In this document: positions 1 through 8,662 of the stretch, piece after piece
How positions within the stretch are numbered: position 1 is the stretch's first letter
How the letters are laid out: every line of letters starts with the position of its first letter
From: an uncultured Woeseiaceae bacterium
GTDB lineage: Bacteria > Pseudomonadota > Gammaproteobacteria > Steroidobacterales > Woeseiaceae
NCBI GenBank assembly: GCA_905480255.1
Contig: CAJQPR010000036.1
Coordinates: 1-64,000, forward strand
Length of the DNA stretch: 64,000 nucleotides
Direction: 5' to 3'
Translations under genes and position numbers: made by a program
Notes under the pieces: generated by a model
What the model was told of the DNA's origin: nothing
Database searches by the model: none
Seen by the model: only the letters and a program-made list of their open reading frames with translations

Positions 1-96
1 ATACCAGATTGCTTCCAGTTCTCGCTGATAATGCGCCGGGTCGTAATACCACGCGGAGGGCAATGATGGTTTTAGTTTCGTGAGCGGGTGCGTCAT
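1..96 (-). CDS. Rieske-type aromatic ring-hydroxylating oxygenase, N-terminal fragment (runs off the left edge)
   Basis: This ORF is too short for the ORF track. The reverse strand opens at ATG 96 and encodes 32 residues without a stop up to the window edge (MTHPLTKL... AWYYDP ... ELEAIW). An upstream in-frame TAA closes the frame, so the ATG is the only good start; I see no clear Shine-Dalgarno. The spacing of a proline-rich start, an aromatic 'Y-x-D-P' and 'E-L-E-x-I-W' is what large subunits of Rieske non-heme iron oxygenases show just before the Rieske domain. The Rieske cysteines and histidines would lie outside the window, so the assignment rests on the N-terminus only. The substrate cannot be inferred. 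Confidence 0.5.
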   Translation of the reverse strand, partial: MTHPLTKLKPSLPSAWYYDPAHYQRELEAIWY

Positions 97-273
97 ATTG
101 GTAATCGGTTTGGTGATCCGCAGATTGTATCCTGTGTCCGTTAGGTCCTGCAGCCAACTCGATTAGCCGTCGTGCGGGATCAAGCTATTAACAAGTAAAT
201 TACCACTACGGAAAGTGCGCTTGGGAATTCGAGCCCTGTTCGATCAATTCCTTAGCAATTGCGCCGGATTGCC

Positions 274-615
274 TTAACGCTTGGCGGTGCTTCCCTTCGA
301 TGCTTCGACGGTATATCTCAACGCGTTTTTGTCGATTTTTTTCGAGATCGCGCCCTGAAGATTGATATCCAGTTTGTCCGCCAGCCTTAAGGCGTATATC
401 AAAACGTCGGCCAGTTCCTCTGTAGCCGCCTCGAGTTGATCGCTGGAAAGTGATGCTAGCTGGGACTGTTCTTGAGTCAGCCACTGGAATACCTCAAGCA
501 GTTCACCTGCCTCGCCGGCCAGCGCCATGCTGAGGTTCTTGGGGCTGTGGAATTGCTCCCAGTCCCGCTCCTTCGCGAAGTCGTCCAGGCGAGCCTGTAT
601 TTCGTCTGTGTTCAC
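274..615 (-). CDS. MazG-like nucleotide pyrophosphohydrolase (dCTPase/RS21-C6 type)
   Basis: The product is a small all-alpha NTP pyrophosphohydrolase that would hydrolyse non-canonical or surplus (d)NTPs to the monophosphate and PPi in the cytoplasm. The family Mg-binding signature ExxE...ExxD is visible as GEAGELLE followed by EELADVLIY. I chose GTG 615 over the longer ORF start at 702: it gives 113 residues, the usual length for this group, and has GGAAAAG just upstream, whereas the 29 extra N-terminal residues do not look like the family. It reads toward the Rieske oxygenase fragment, 177 bp away, and may or may not share a transcript with it. The MazG-superfamily call is firm; the exact nucleotide preference is not. 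Confidence 0.82.
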   Translation of the reverse strand: MNTDEIQARLDDFAKERDWEQFHSPKNLSMALAGEAGELLEVFQWLTQEQSQLASLSSDQLEAATEELADVLIYALRLADKLDINLQGAISKKIDKNALRYTVEASKGSTAKR

Positions 616-820
616 CTTTTCCAATCCATATTGAACTCGATCAAACCGAATGATTTGACGGTCGGATAGTATCGAGGCATAGGACATGTATCTCAAGATC
701 ATTTGCCTTGAGACAGTTCGTTAATTACGGAGATACTCCCGGCCCGGGTAGTGGCATGATATTTTTCGCCTGAATACGATTTCGCCAGGAAGTTCCTGCC
801 GCCCACATGAGTAATTCCGA

Positions 821-1813
821 ATGACCAGGACGATTGATACACTGCGGGACGCAATGCCCGGGCTGCTCCTGAGTGCGACCATCGCACTCGCCGTGAGATT
901 CGTTAGTGACCGGCTTGGCGGTCCTGCGATGCTGTATGCCCTGTTATTTGGGATGGCATTCAATTTCCTCACCGAGGATGAGCGTTTCGCAAGCGGTATC
1001 CGTTTTGCGAGCCGCAACATTCTCCGCATCGGCGTCGCGCTGCTTGGTCTGCGCATTACGACGGGCGAAGTGATGGAGCTTGGCTGGCCGGTGGTTGCCC
1101 TGATCGTGGCGAGCGTGGTGGCGACGGTTCTGATCGGCAGCCTGATAGGACGAGCCTTTGGCCTGAAAGGCGACCAGTCCATTCTCTCGGCCGGCGCCGT
1201 CGCGATTTGCGGTGCGTCCGCGGCGCTTGCAATCGCTTCAGTCCTGCCGTCGCACAAGGATCATGAGCGGAACACAATTTTGACTGTCGCCGGAGTTACT
1301 GCGCTCAGCACGATCGCGATGGTTGTGTACCCGGTTTTGGTCACCTATATCCACTATGACAACGCGACTGCAGGCATCTTTCTCGGAGCCACGATTCACG
1401 ATGTCGCGCAGGTGGTCGGTGCCGGTTACATGATCTCCGACGAAACCGGCGAGATATCCACACTCGTAAAACTCATCCGCGTCGCCTGCCTGGTTCCGGT
1501 CGTTGTTGCGATCTCGCTGGCAATGCGGCGCGGCCGTTCCCCAAAATCCGGCAATGTGCCCTTGCTGCCCGGGTTCCTCGTCGCTTTTATTGCGCTCGTC
1601 ATCGTCAACAGCCTGGGCTGGATCCCGGCAGAGGCACATGCGATGCTGACGCCAGTCTCGAGCTGGTGCCTGCTCACGGCCGTCGCGGCACTTGGCGTCA
1701 AAACATCACTTAAGGCTTTGGCCGACGTAGGCCCTGCACCGATAGGCGTTATGGTACTTCAGACTGCTTTTCTGGCCGTGTTTGTGATCGGCGGTCTCAT
1801 GCTGATCAGGTAG
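821..1813 (+). CDS. YeiH/UPF0324 family putative sulfate exporter
   Basis: This is an integral inner-membrane protein of 330 residues, mostly hydrophobic helices (about ten). It carries the conserved family stretches GAVAICGASAALA near residue 130 and GATIHDVAQVVGAG near residue 190, both typical of the YeiH/YadS (Cons_hypoth698) family. Members are annotated as putative sulfate exporters, but the transported substrate is poorly established experimentally. The gene stands alone: a minus-strand gene lies upstream and a 231-bp AT-rich gap follows. The LysR-type regulator often found next to yeiH is not present here. The family call is confident and the substrate is uncertain. Confidence 0.85.
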   Translation: MTRTIDTLRDAMPGLLLSATIALAVRFVSDRLGGPAMLYALLFGMAFNFLTEDERFASGIRFASRNILRIGVALLGLRITTGEVMELGWPVVALIVASVVATVLIGSLIGRAFGLKGDQSILSAGAVAICGASAALAIASVLPSHKDHERNTILTVAGVTALSTIAMVVYPVLVTYIHYDNATAGIFLGATIHDVAQVVGAGYMISDETGEISTLVKLIRVACLVPVVVAISLAMRRGRSPKSGNVPLLPGFLVAFIALVIVNSLGWIPAEAHAMLTPVSSWCLLTAVAALGVKTSLKALADVGPAPIGVMVLQTAFLAVFVIGGLMLIR

Positions 1814-1973
1814 TCTGCAGCTCAATGCAGAACGGCCATTAATAATAATTCTGATTGACAGGGCGATCCGTACGTTTTAAAAACAACAAATTAGAAAAAC
1901 AGAATATTCTTAACATTTTCCCAATTCAACCGGGAATCCGGTGAATGGACAATGGACAAGGCGCCCGTCTATC

Positions 1974-2029
1974 ACATCGTCGACTGACGATGTTTATTGA
2001 CGGAGCCTTTACCGTGACCTGAAGTCACG
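1974..2029 (+). promoter_or_regulatory. Two small hairpins in the leader of the phosphodiesterase gene
   Basis: The 1814-2044 gap is AT-rich in its first half. Near its end lie two short inverted repeats: ACATCGT/ACGATGT (1974-1980 and 1987-1993) and CGTGAC/GTCACG (2013-2018 and 2024-2029). The second ends 15 bases before the ATG at 2045, a gene with no obvious Shine-Dalgarno. Neither has a convincing T-run. They could be leader structures; chance is not excluded. Confidence 0.25.
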
Positions 2030-2044
2030 CGCGGTCTCGATCGA

Positions 2045-2818
2045 ATGCTCATTGCGCAAATTAGCGATACCCACATTCTGGCCCACGGGTCGGATCATCC
2101 CGCTGCGGACTTCCGGGCCGACTGCCTGCGGCGCAGCATCGCGGACGTCAATCGCCAGCGACCGGATGCGGTGATCTTCACCGGCGATACGACGCAGTTT
2201 GGCCAGGCGGAAGAATACGCTCGCTTGCGGGAGCTGTTGGCGCCGCTGGAACCGCCGCTCTACCTGGTTCCCGGTAATCGTGATGACAAAAGCGCGTTGC
2301 GCCACTCATTCGATGACCTGTCTTACCTGCCCGCGAACGGCGATTTCCTGCACTACGTGATCGAGGACTATGACATGCGACTCGTCGCCCTCGATTCAAC
2401 CTCGCCCGGCGAGCGCAAGGGCGTCTTCTGCCCGCTGCGCCAGGCCTGGCTCGACGAGGTGCTGAGCAATGAGCCGAATCGGCCGACCCTCCTATTCATC
2501 CACCATCCACCGTTCGATGTCGATGATCATTACGTCGGCGGCTACCGACGGCCCGAGGAGGCCGCGGCGTTTGCCGACATAGTCCGCCGTCATCCCCAGG
2601 TCGTTGGGCTGATCTGCGGCCATGTCCACTGGTTGGTTGAATGTCAGTGGGCCAACAGGCCGGCCCGCGTCATGCCGAGCATCGCGGTCGATCTCCGCAA
2701 AGGTATCGACGAGACCGAGGCCCGGGAACAACCCATTTACCTGCTGCACAGCCTGTCGGACGAAGCCGGCCTCATGAGTGAGATGAAGAGGGTTGCCGGT
2801 GAGGCGAGTAACGCATGA
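2045..2818 (+). CDS. Calcineurin-like metallophosphoesterase, CpdA-type phosphodiesterase
   Basis: This 257-residue cytoplasmic protein has the complete metallophosphoesterase signature in order: D-x-H (SDTH, residues 8-10), GD (FTGDTTQ), GNRD, HHPPFD, and GHVHW near residue 195. These residues bind the dinuclear metal centre. Size and motif spacing match CpdA/Icc-type class III phosphodiesterases, which hydrolyse 3',5'-cyclic AMP or related phosphodiesters. Related phosphodiesterases with other substrates look alike, so cAMP hydrolysis is an inference. The start at 2045 places the DxH motif at the normal distance from the N-terminus. If it does act on cAMP, a functional link to the kinase with a cyclic-nucleotide domain at 29.9 kb is conceivable but not shown by context. 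Confidence 0.8.
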   Translation: MLIAQISDTHILAHGSDHPAADFRADCLRRSIADVNRQRPDAVIFTGDTTQFGQAEEYARLRELLAPLEPPLYLVPGNRDDKSALRHSFDDLSYLPANGDFLHYVIEDYDMRLVALDSTSPGERKGVFCPLRQAWLDEVLSNEPNRPTLLFIHHPPFDVDDHYVGGYRRPEEAAAFADIVRRHPQVVGLICGHVHWLVECQWANRPARVMPSIAVDLRKGIDETEAREQPIYLLHSLSDEAGLMSEMKRVAGEASNA

Positions 2819-2887
2819 GAACGCATCTATCCACGCGAGCGACCTAGCCCACAATTGGTGAGGCGGCGCCGCAGGCGCCACTGTAGT

Positions 2888-2896
2888 TGCTACAAT
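2888..2896 (+). promoter_or_regulatory. Candidate extended -10 promoter for the PLP decarboxylase
   Basis: TGCTACAAT fits an extended -10 element (TGn plus TACAAT, 5 of 6 to TATAAT), about 70 bases upstream of the decarboxylase start. A GC-rich repeat, GGCGCCgcaGGCGCC, lies just before it. No good -35 is seen, which extended -10 promoters can tolerate. Confidence 0.35.
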
Positions 2897-2968
2897 CTTT
2901 TACGGGGCGCATTGTCCACTGCGTCAACAAAATCCCGCTCCCGGATCTACTTCTGAATACTGAACCCG

Positions 2969-4201
2969 ATGACCACTTTCTGGACCCAAAAAACAGACGG
3001 CGAATTGAAAGAGCGTGTTTTCGATGCGCTTTCACGCAACGTCCATTATCAGGATCAGAACGTTTTCGGCGTGCCGGCGTCGCAGCTCGATGAAAAAGTC
3101 TTTTACAAGAACGCATCATTTCTGAAAGACGCACCGTTCCTGTCCACGCTGATGGAAAATCCGAATCACATTGGTTGTCATACGCTCGAGTTGTCTGAAC
3201 CGTTTTTTGAAGGCACCCAGGAAATCGAACGCGAGCTGATCGATATCTGTGCGTGCGACATTCTCCAGGGACAGCCCGGACAGCAGGACGGCTATGTTGC
3301 GTCCGGCGGTACAGAGGCAAACATCCAGGCGATCTGGATTTACCGGAACCTTTTCGTCGCCGATCACGGCGCCTCGCTGGATGACATATGCATCATTTGC
3401 AGCAGTGACACTCACTACTGCATCGACAAGGCAGCCAACCTCCTGTCGATCGACGTCGCACGAATTCAGGTCGATGAAGCAACCAGGATTGTGCCTGCGG
3501 ATGCTGTCGAGAAAATCGCAAAAGAGCTGGTGGATGCCGGGAAAAAGTATTTCATTGTGATCGTGAACATGATGACGACAATGTTCGGTTCGGTTGATGA
3601 CGTAAACTGCTACGTCGATGCGATCAAAAAGTCGGGGGGTGAATTCCGAATTCACGTAGACGGTGCGTTCGGTGGATTTTACTGTCCGTTCACGGATGGA
3701 GGCGTCAACCTCAATTTTTCAAACCCCGATATAAGCTCAGTGACGCTCGACGCTCACAAGATGCTTCAGGCTCCCTATGGCACCGGTGTGTTCCTGGCCA
3801 GGAAGGGATTGATGCAATATGCGGTGACCAAAGAGGCGAGCTACGTTGAGGGTCAGGACTACACGCTGATTGGCAGTCGGTCTGGCGCCAATGCGATCGC
3901 GGTCTGGATGATTCTGATGAAGAACGGTCCGCAAGGCTGGCGCGACAAAATTGGTTTGCTGCAGGAGCGTACCCAGTGGTTGTGTGCTCAACTTGATGAA
4001 AGTGGCGTCGACTATTATCGGCATCCGTGCTCGAATATTGTAACGCTCAGAAGCGGATCAATTAGCAAAGAGCTGGCGGAGAGTCACTGGCTGGTGCCCG
4101 ACGACCACGAAAATCCGGCCTGGTACAAGATTGTTGTGATGGAGCACGTCACGATTGGAAAGCTCGAACCTTTTGTCATGTCTTTGCAGCAAACTGGCTG
4201 A
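2969..4201 (+). CDS. PLP-dependent group II decarboxylase (aromatic/acidic amino-acid decarboxylase family)
   Basis: This 410-residue cytoplasmic enzyme belongs to the fold-type I, group II decarboxylases. Visible cofactor determinants are the PLP-stacking histidine in SDTHYCIDKAA (H149), the pyridine-nitrogen aspartate in HVDGAFGG (D231) and the Schiff-base lysine in LDAHKML (K264). The glycine-rich phosphate-binding stretch is ASGGTEANIQA. The family includes glutamate, histidine, tyrosine, tryptophan and diaminobutyrate decarboxylases, and the substrate cannot be read from the sequence. The N-terminus is about 60-70 residues shorter than in classical aromatic decarboxylases and resembles the compact histidine/tyrosine-decarboxylase-like group. 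No clear ribosome-binding site precedes the ATG. A secreted aldo/keto reductase follows on the same strand. Confidence 0.82.
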   Translation: MTTFWTQKTDGELKERVFDALSRNVHYQDQNVFGVPASQLDEKVFYKNASFLKDAPFLSTLMENPNHIGCHTLELSEPFFEGTQEIERELIDICACDILQGQPGQQDGYVASGGTEANIQAIWIYRNLFVADHGASLDDICIICSSDTHYCIDKAANLLSIDVARIQVDEATRIVPADAVEKIAKELVDAGKKYFIVIVNMMTTMFGSVDDVNCYVDAIKKSGGEFRIHVDGAFGGFYCPFTDGGVNLNFSNPDISSVTLDAHKMLQAPYGTGVFLARKGLMQYAVTKEASYVEGQDYTLIGSRSGANAIAVWMILMKNGPQGWRDKIGLLQERTQWLCAQLDESGVDYYRHPCSNIVTLRSGSISKELAESHWLVPDDHENPAWYKIVVMEHVTIGKLEPFVMSLQQTG

Positions 4202-4215
4202 CATTTCTTGACGAA

Positions 4216-4265
4216 ACCCTGCAGGGTGGAACTTGCCTAAGTGGCATCTGTCGATGACACTTAGG
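4216..4265 (+). repeat. Two palindromes upstream of the aldo/keto reductase
   Basis: ACCCTGCAGGGT (4216-4227) is a perfect 12-bp palindrome. CCTAAGTG (4236-4243) and CACTTAGG (4258-4265) are perfect 8-bp inverted arms around a 14-base loop. Both sit in the 115-bp gap between the decarboxylase stop and the reductase start. Neither is followed by a T-run, so operator sites are as likely as a terminator. Confidence 0.45.
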
Positions 4266-4316
4266 GCTACAAATGGCATCTCGTTTGCAATGATGCCGGT
4301 ATAGATGGAGTACACA

Positions 4317-5267
4317 ATGCTGACAAGACGCGATTACCTCAAATACTCGGCGCTGGCCGGCGCTGCCTGTGCGGTTCCGACCAGCCTGCTACAGGCTCTC
4401 GAATCAGGTGACATCATCAAACGTGCAATACCTGGCACCGGTGAGGAGTTGCCAATTGTCGGCCTGGGCAGTTCCGCCACATTCCGTACGGTTGCACAGA
4501 GCGAAGACGTAACCGCATTGCAGGGTGTCCTGCAGACACTTATTGACAACGGCGGCACCGTGTTTGATACCGCGCCATCCTATGGCGCCTCGGAGGAAGT
4601 TGCGGGACAAATCGTCCAGGACCTCGGCTTTCAGGAAAAGGTTTTTTGGGCGACCAAAGTGAATGTTGCGCCGCGGGGAGGAGGTTCGGCTGATGCCGAC
4701 GCGGCCCGCGCGCAGATTGCTCGCTCGTTCGATCACATTGGCAAGGACCCGATTGATCTGATGCAGGTTCACAACCTGGCGGATCTCGCGACGCAGATGC
4801 CAATCATTCAGGAACTCAAGGAAGAGGGAAGATTTCGCTATATTGGCGTAACTTCCACAAGTACCCGGCGCTACCCGGACCTGGCCAAAGCCATGCGGGA
4901 CTGGAAGCCTGACTTTATCGGCGTGGATTATGCGGTGGATAATCGTGAGTCTGCAGAGACCATATTGCCGCTTGCACAGGAGCTCGGCATCGCAGTGCTG
5001 ATCTATGTGCCGTTCGGGAGGACGCGCCTGTGGGCTCGCGTCAAAGGTCGTGAGGTACCGCAATGGGCGCAGGAGTTCGGCGCTGACACCTGGGGCAAGT
5101 TTTTTATCAAGTATGCTGCCGCCCATCCGGCCGTGACCTGCGTTACGCCGGCAACCAGCAAGCCAAAAAATATGCTCGACAACATCGGTGCGGCTTTCGG
5201 CGATTTGCCGGACGAAGTCACCCGGCGCAGGATGGCCGAATATGTTGACGCCTTGCCCTCGGCGTAG
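4317..5267 (+). CDS. Tat-exported aldo/keto reductase
   Basis: The protein is a 316-residue aldo/keto reductase behind a twin-arginine signal: TRRDYLKYSALAGAA close to the N-terminus, then a hydrophobic stretch and a likely cleavage after about 30 residues. This suggests periplasmic localisation after folding with NAD(P)H. The catalytic tetrad can be traced: Asp and Tyr in FDTAPSYG, Lys in WATKVNV, His in LMQVHN. The start at 4317 is preferred over 4305 because GGAG lies 6 bases upstream and the Tat motif then begins at residue 3. Tat-dependent AKRs of this type are known but their substrates are mostly undefined. It lies 115 bp downstream of a PLP decarboxylase. Confidence 0.82.
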   Translation: MLTRRDYLKYSALAGAACAVPTSLLQALESGDIIKRAIPGTGEELPIVGLGSSATFRTVAQSEDVTALQGVLQTLIDNGGTVFDTAPSYGASEEVAGQIVQDLGFQEKVFWATKVNVAPRGGGSADADAARAQIARSFDHIGKDPIDLMQVHNLADLATQMPIIQELKEEGRFRYIGVTSTSTRRYPDLAKAMRDWKPDFIGVDYAVDNRESAETILPLAQELGIAVLIYVPFGRTRLWARVKGREVPQWAQEFGADTWGKFFIKYAAAHPAVTCVTPATSKPKNMLDNIGAAFGDLPDEVTRRRMAEYVDALPSA

Positions 5268-5287
5268 ACCGGCGAAAAACTAATATG

Positions 5288-5320
5288 ACGCCCGCTCTGG
5301 TGACAGGGCGGGCGTTTTCC
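5288..5320 (+). terminator. Rho-independent terminator after the aldo/keto reductase
   Basis: ACGCCCGC (5288-5295) pairs perfectly with GCGGGCGT (5308-5315) across a 12-base loop, followed by TTTTCC. It lies 20 bases past the reductase stop and 35 bases before the MaoC start, so it separates the two transcription units. Confidence 0.8.
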
Positions 5321-5354
5321 TATTATGCAGGCTCTGATTGCAGGGGACAGGCAA

Positions 5355-5807
5355 ATGCCAGGGCTCTATTTCGAAGAATTCACCGTCGGGCAGACATTCA
5401 GGCACGGCATTACCAGGACGATCACCGAGGCCGACAACGTGTGGTTCAGCGCGCTGACACACAATCCTGCGCCGCTCCATCTCGATGCCGAATACATGAA
5501 GGGCACCGAATATGGCAAGCCGATCGTCAATAGCTGTCTGACGCTGGGGTTTATGGTGGGCATCTCGGTGGGAGATACGACGGTTGGCACCACGGTCGCT
5601 AACCTTGGCTGGGACGAGGTCCGTTTTCCGCGGCCACTTTTCCACGGCGACACCATTCACGTCGAGACCGAGGTGCTCGAGGTCCGCGCCAGCAAATCAC
5701 GGCCTGACAATGGCATCGTCACATTTGCTCATCGCGCATATAACCAGAAAGATGAACTGGTTGGCGACTGCAAACGATCGGCGCTGATGTTGCGGAAGCC
5801 AAAGTGA
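5355..5807 (+). CDS. MaoC-family (R)-specific enoyl-CoA hydratase
   Basis: This is a 150-residue hot-dog-fold hydratase. The MaoC active-site pattern appears around residue 30 as D-x(n)-NPAPLH (catalytic Asp in TEADN, His in PLHLD). I chose ATG 5355, preceded by AGGGGA, instead of 5325, because 5325 adds ten residues unlike the family and lies within 10 bases of the upstream terminator. The stop overlaps the GTG of the next gene (GTGA), which implies translational coupling. With the CitE-like lyase and Acs downstream it forms a three-gene acyl-CoA operon. Mesaconyl-CoA hydratase and related enzymes of C4/C5 dicarboxyl-CoA metabolism are the closest-looking relatives, but the substrate is inferred from context only. 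Confidence 0.82.
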   Translation: MPGLYFEEFTVGQTFRHGITRTITEADNVWFSALTHNPAPLHLDAEYMKGTEYGKPIVNSCLTLGFMVGISVGDTTVGTTVANLGWDEVRFPRPLFHGDTIHVETEVLEVRASKSRPDNGIVTFAHRAYNQKDELVGDCKRSALMLRKPK

Positions 5808-6676
5808 CCCGGAGTTTTCTTTTTGTTCCAGCGGATAGCGAAAAGAAGCTGGCGAAAGCGGGTGGTGTTGGCGCAGACGCGCTGATTCTGGATCTCGAAG
5901 ATTCCGTTGCGGCTGATTCGAGACCCGCCGCGAGGCAGATCGCGAGGGAGTATCTGCAATCCGGCGCCGATGCAGATCTTTGGGTTCGAATTAATCCTCT
6001 GAATACGAGTGATTCGCTGGAGGATTTGCGCGCAATCATTCCGGGTGCGCCTTTCGGTGTCGTTTTGCCAAAGCCCGAGAGTGCGAAGGACGCGAACCAA
6101 CTCGCCAAACTTCTCGACGTACTGGAACAGGAAAACAGTCTGCCACCCGGCGGGACAAGGATATTGCCGATTGCGACTGAACGGCCAGCCGCTCTTTTTC
6201 GCATGCACGAATATGCAGATGCGACGCCAAGGCTGGCTGGCCTTACATGGGGTGCGGAAGACCTGAGTACCGCGGTTGGCGCAACAGCGAGTCGGGACGA
6301 GAATGGCCATTGGCTCCCGCCCTATGAACTCGCCCGTTCTCTGTGCCTGTTCGGAGCGGCCGCGGCTAATATTCCTGCAGTGGACACGGTTTATACGGAC
6401 TTCAGGAATATAGATGGTCTGGCACACTATGCCCGGCACGCCCGCCGCGACGGTTTCGAAGGAATGCTGGCCATCCATCCCGACCAGGTTGCGGCAATAA
6501 ACGACGCATTCGCGCCTTCCAGCGAGGAGATAGCGCGGGCGCAGAAGATTGTCGACCTGTTTGAAGCTAACCCGGATGTTGGTGCGCTGGGCATGGACGG
6601 TGAAATGATCGATCGGCCGCATTGCGTACAGGCGATAAGAATTCTTGAAACAGCGGCGCGACTTAAACAGCGATAA
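5804..6676 (+). CDS. HpcH/HpaI-CitE-like CoA-ester lyase
   Basis: The 290-residue protein has the CitE/malyl-CoA lyase TIM-barrel signature: LILDLEDSV (metal/substrate acid), LWVRINPL (arginine), [27 protein letters not shown] (metal glutamate) and MLAIHPDQV. Family members cleave or form beta-hydroxyacyl-CoA esters such as malyl-CoA, methylmalyl-CoA or citramalyl-CoA with Mg2+. It starts with GTG 5804, overlapping the MaoC stop by four bases. No citrate lyase alpha or gamma subunit lies nearby, so it is a stand-alone CitE-like lyase rather than part of a citrate lyase complex. With a MaoC hydratase upstream, a malyl-CoA/mesaconyl-CoA or (S)-citramalyl-CoA type role is plausible. The exact substrate is unknown. 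Confidence 0.82.
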   Translation: MTRSFLFVPADSEKKLAKAGGVGADALILDLEDSVAADSRPAARQIAREYLQSGADADLWVRINPLNTSDSLEDLRAIIPGAPFGVVLPKPESAKDANQLAKLLDVLEQENSLPPGGTRILPIATERPAALFRMHEYADATPRLAGLTWGAEDLSTAVGATASRDENGHWLPPYELARSLCLFGAAAANIPAVDTVYTDFRNIDGLAHYARHARRDGFEGMLAIHPDQVAAINDAFAPSSEEIARAQKIVDLFEANPDVGALGMDGEMIDRPHCVQAIRILETAARLKQR

Positions 6677-6685
6677 AGGGAAGTG

Positions 6686-8626
6686 ATGACGAAGGTTTAC
6701 GAAGTTCCGGCTGAGGTTGCAAGCCGCGCACTGATCGACGAGTCCGGCTACGAAGACATGTACCGGCGATCTATCGAAGATAACGAAGGTTTTTGGGCGG
6801 AGCAGGCCGGGCGTCTCGACTGGTTCAAGCCGTTTACCGAAGTGCGGGACGTGTCCTTCGCAAAGGACGATCTGCATATTCGCTGGTACTCCGACGGTAC
6901 GCTAAATGCTTGTTACAACTGCGTCGACAGACACCTGGAAGCGAAGGGCGATGACGTTGCGATCATCTGGGAAGGTGATGATCCTTCTGTAGACCTGCAA
7001 ATTACCTACCGTGAATTGCATGCGCGCGTTTGCCGGTTTGCCAATGCATTGAAAGGCCTTGGTGCGAAAAAGGGCGACCGGATTACTATCTATATGCCGA
7101 TGATTCCCGAGGCCGCGGTTGCGATGCTGGCATGCGCGCGTATTGGCGCCGTGCATTCGGTGGTATTCGGCGGGTTCTCACCGGATGCTTTGGCAGGTCG
7201 AATCCACGATTGCGAATCCAACATCGTCATAACCGCGGATCAGGGTGTTCGTGGCGCCAAAGCAATTCCGCTTAAGGCGAATGTTGACAGGGCCGCAGAA
7301 CACCCGGACGTCACAACGCTTGAGAAGGTACTGGTTGTCCGGCACGCCGGGGTCGATGTTGAATGGTTCGACGGTCGTGATGCGTGGCTGCACGAGCTTG
7401 AAGCTGAAGTGGATGCGGATTGTCCGTGCGAAGAGATGAGTGCCGAAGATCCGCTGTTCATACTTTACACATCAGGATCGACAGGGAAGCCGAAAGGCGT
7501 CTTACATACAACGGGCGGCTATATGGTCTACGCCGCGATTACCCACGAATATGTATTTGACTACCATCCCGGTGACATTTATTGGTGCACAGCCGACGTG
7601 GGCTGGGTTACCGGTCACAGCTATATCGTCTATGGGCCGCTTGCCAATGGTGCGGTGACCCTGATGTTCGAAGGGGTACCGAACTACCCAACCGCATCCC
7701 GGTTCTGGGAAATCTGCGACAAACACCAGGTCAATATTTGTTACACGGCGCCAACCGCCATACGGGCATTGATGCGTGAGGGTGATGGCCCGGTCAAGAA
7801 GACGTCCCGAAAGAGCCTGCGCCTGCTGGGTTCAGTCGGCGAGCCAATCAATCCGGAAGCCTGGGAGTGGTACTACCATGTTGTGGGCGACGAGCATTGT
7901 CCGATTGTCGATACCTGGTGGCAGACAGAGACGGGCGGCATCCTGATCACTCCGCTACCGGGCGCAACAGCACTAAAGCCAGGTTCGGCAACGAAGCCGT
8001 TTTTCGGTATTCAGCCGGCAGTTGTCGATGGTGACGGCAACATCATCGATGGCAAAGCGGAGGGTAATCTCGTCATCCTGGACAGCTGGCCGGGGCAAAT
8101 GCGCACGGTGTATGGCGATCATCAACGTTTCGTCGATACCTATTTTGCAACGTATGAAGGTATGTACTTCGCAGGCGATGGCGTAATGCGCGACGAGGAT
8201 GGCTACTACTGGATAACCGGAAGAGTTGACGATGTTCTGAATGTGTCCGGACATCGCATGGGTACAGCGGAAGTAGAAAGCGCGCTCGTTGCACACAAGG
8301 ACGTCGCGGAAGCAGCAGTGGTTGGATGCCCGCATGAGATCAAAGGGCAGGGAATCTACGCCTACGTGACGTTGATGGAGGGCGTGGATGCAACTGATGA
8401 GTTGCTCGCGGAACTGCGGCAATGGGTGCGCAAGGAAATTGGTCCAATCGCTACGCCCGATTTCATTCAATGGGCGCCGGGTTTGCCAAAAACACGTTCC
8501 GGAAAGATCATGCGTCGGATACTGCGAAAAGTCGCAGAGAATGACTACGAGAATCTTGGGGACATCTCAACGCTTGCTGATCCGGCGGTCGTGGCCGACC
8601 TGGTCGATAACCGAAAAAACCGCTAA
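6686..8626 (+). CDS. acs: Acetyl-CoA synthetase (AMP-forming)
   Basis: This 646-residue cytosolic ligase activates acetate to acetyl-CoA through acetyl-AMP. The adenylation P-loop [11 protein letters not shown], the pocket motif [10 protein letters not shown] and the C-terminal SGKIMRR are intact. The lysine in SGKIMRR (about K607) is the site acetylated in bacterial Acs enzymes. Length and long conserved blocks match Escherichia coli Acs rather than propionyl-CoA synthetase. ATG 6686 is chosen over the adjacent GTG 6683 because AAAGGGA sits just upstream. It is the third gene of the MaoC-CitE-Acs operon, 9 bp after the lyase. It ends tail-to-tail with the FHA gene. Acetate is the expected substrate, but propionate use cannot be excluded. 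Confidence 0.92.
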   Translation: MTKVYEVPAEVASRALIDESGYEDMYRRSIEDNEGFWAEQAGRLDWFKPFTEVRDVSFAKDDLHIRWYSDGTLNACYNCVDRHLEAKGDDVAIIWEGDDPSVDLQITYRELHARVCRFANALKGLGAKKGDRITIYMPMIPEAAVAMLACARIGAVHSVVFGGFSPDALAGRIHDCESNIVITADQGVRGAKAIPLKANVDRAAEHPDVTTLEKVLVVRHAGVDVEWFDGRDAWLHELEAEVDADCPCEEMSAEDPLFILYTSGSTGKPKGVLHTTGGYMVYAAITHEYVFDYHPGDIYWCTADVGWVTGHSYIVYGPLANGAVTLMFEGVPNYPTASRFWEICDKHQVNICYTAPTAIRALMREGDGPVKKTSRKSLRLLGSVGEPINPEAWEWYYHVVGDEHCPIVDTWWQTETGGILITPLPGATALKPGSATKPFFGIQPAVVDGDGNIIDGKAEGNLVILDSWPGQMRTVYGDHQRFVDTYFATYEGMYFAGDGVMRDEDGYYWITGRVDDVLNVSGHRMGTAEVESALVAHKDVAEAAVVGCPHEIKGQGIYAYVTLMEGVDATDELLAELRQWVRKEIGPIATPDFIQWAPGLPKTRSGKIMRRILRKVAENDYENLGDISTLADPAVVADLVDNRKNR

Positions 8627-8662
8627 CTAAATTCCCTCGGGTGGAGACGGTTTCAGTTACCG

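Noticed and set aside
4404-5126. 240-residue minus-strand ORF over the aldo/keto reductase
   Set aside because: Shadow of the Tat-exported reductase on the plus strand.
5729-6877. 382-residue minus-strand ORF overlapping the CitE-like gene
   Set aside because: It is the antisense shadow of the CitE and Acs genes, whose family motifs are intact on the plus strand.
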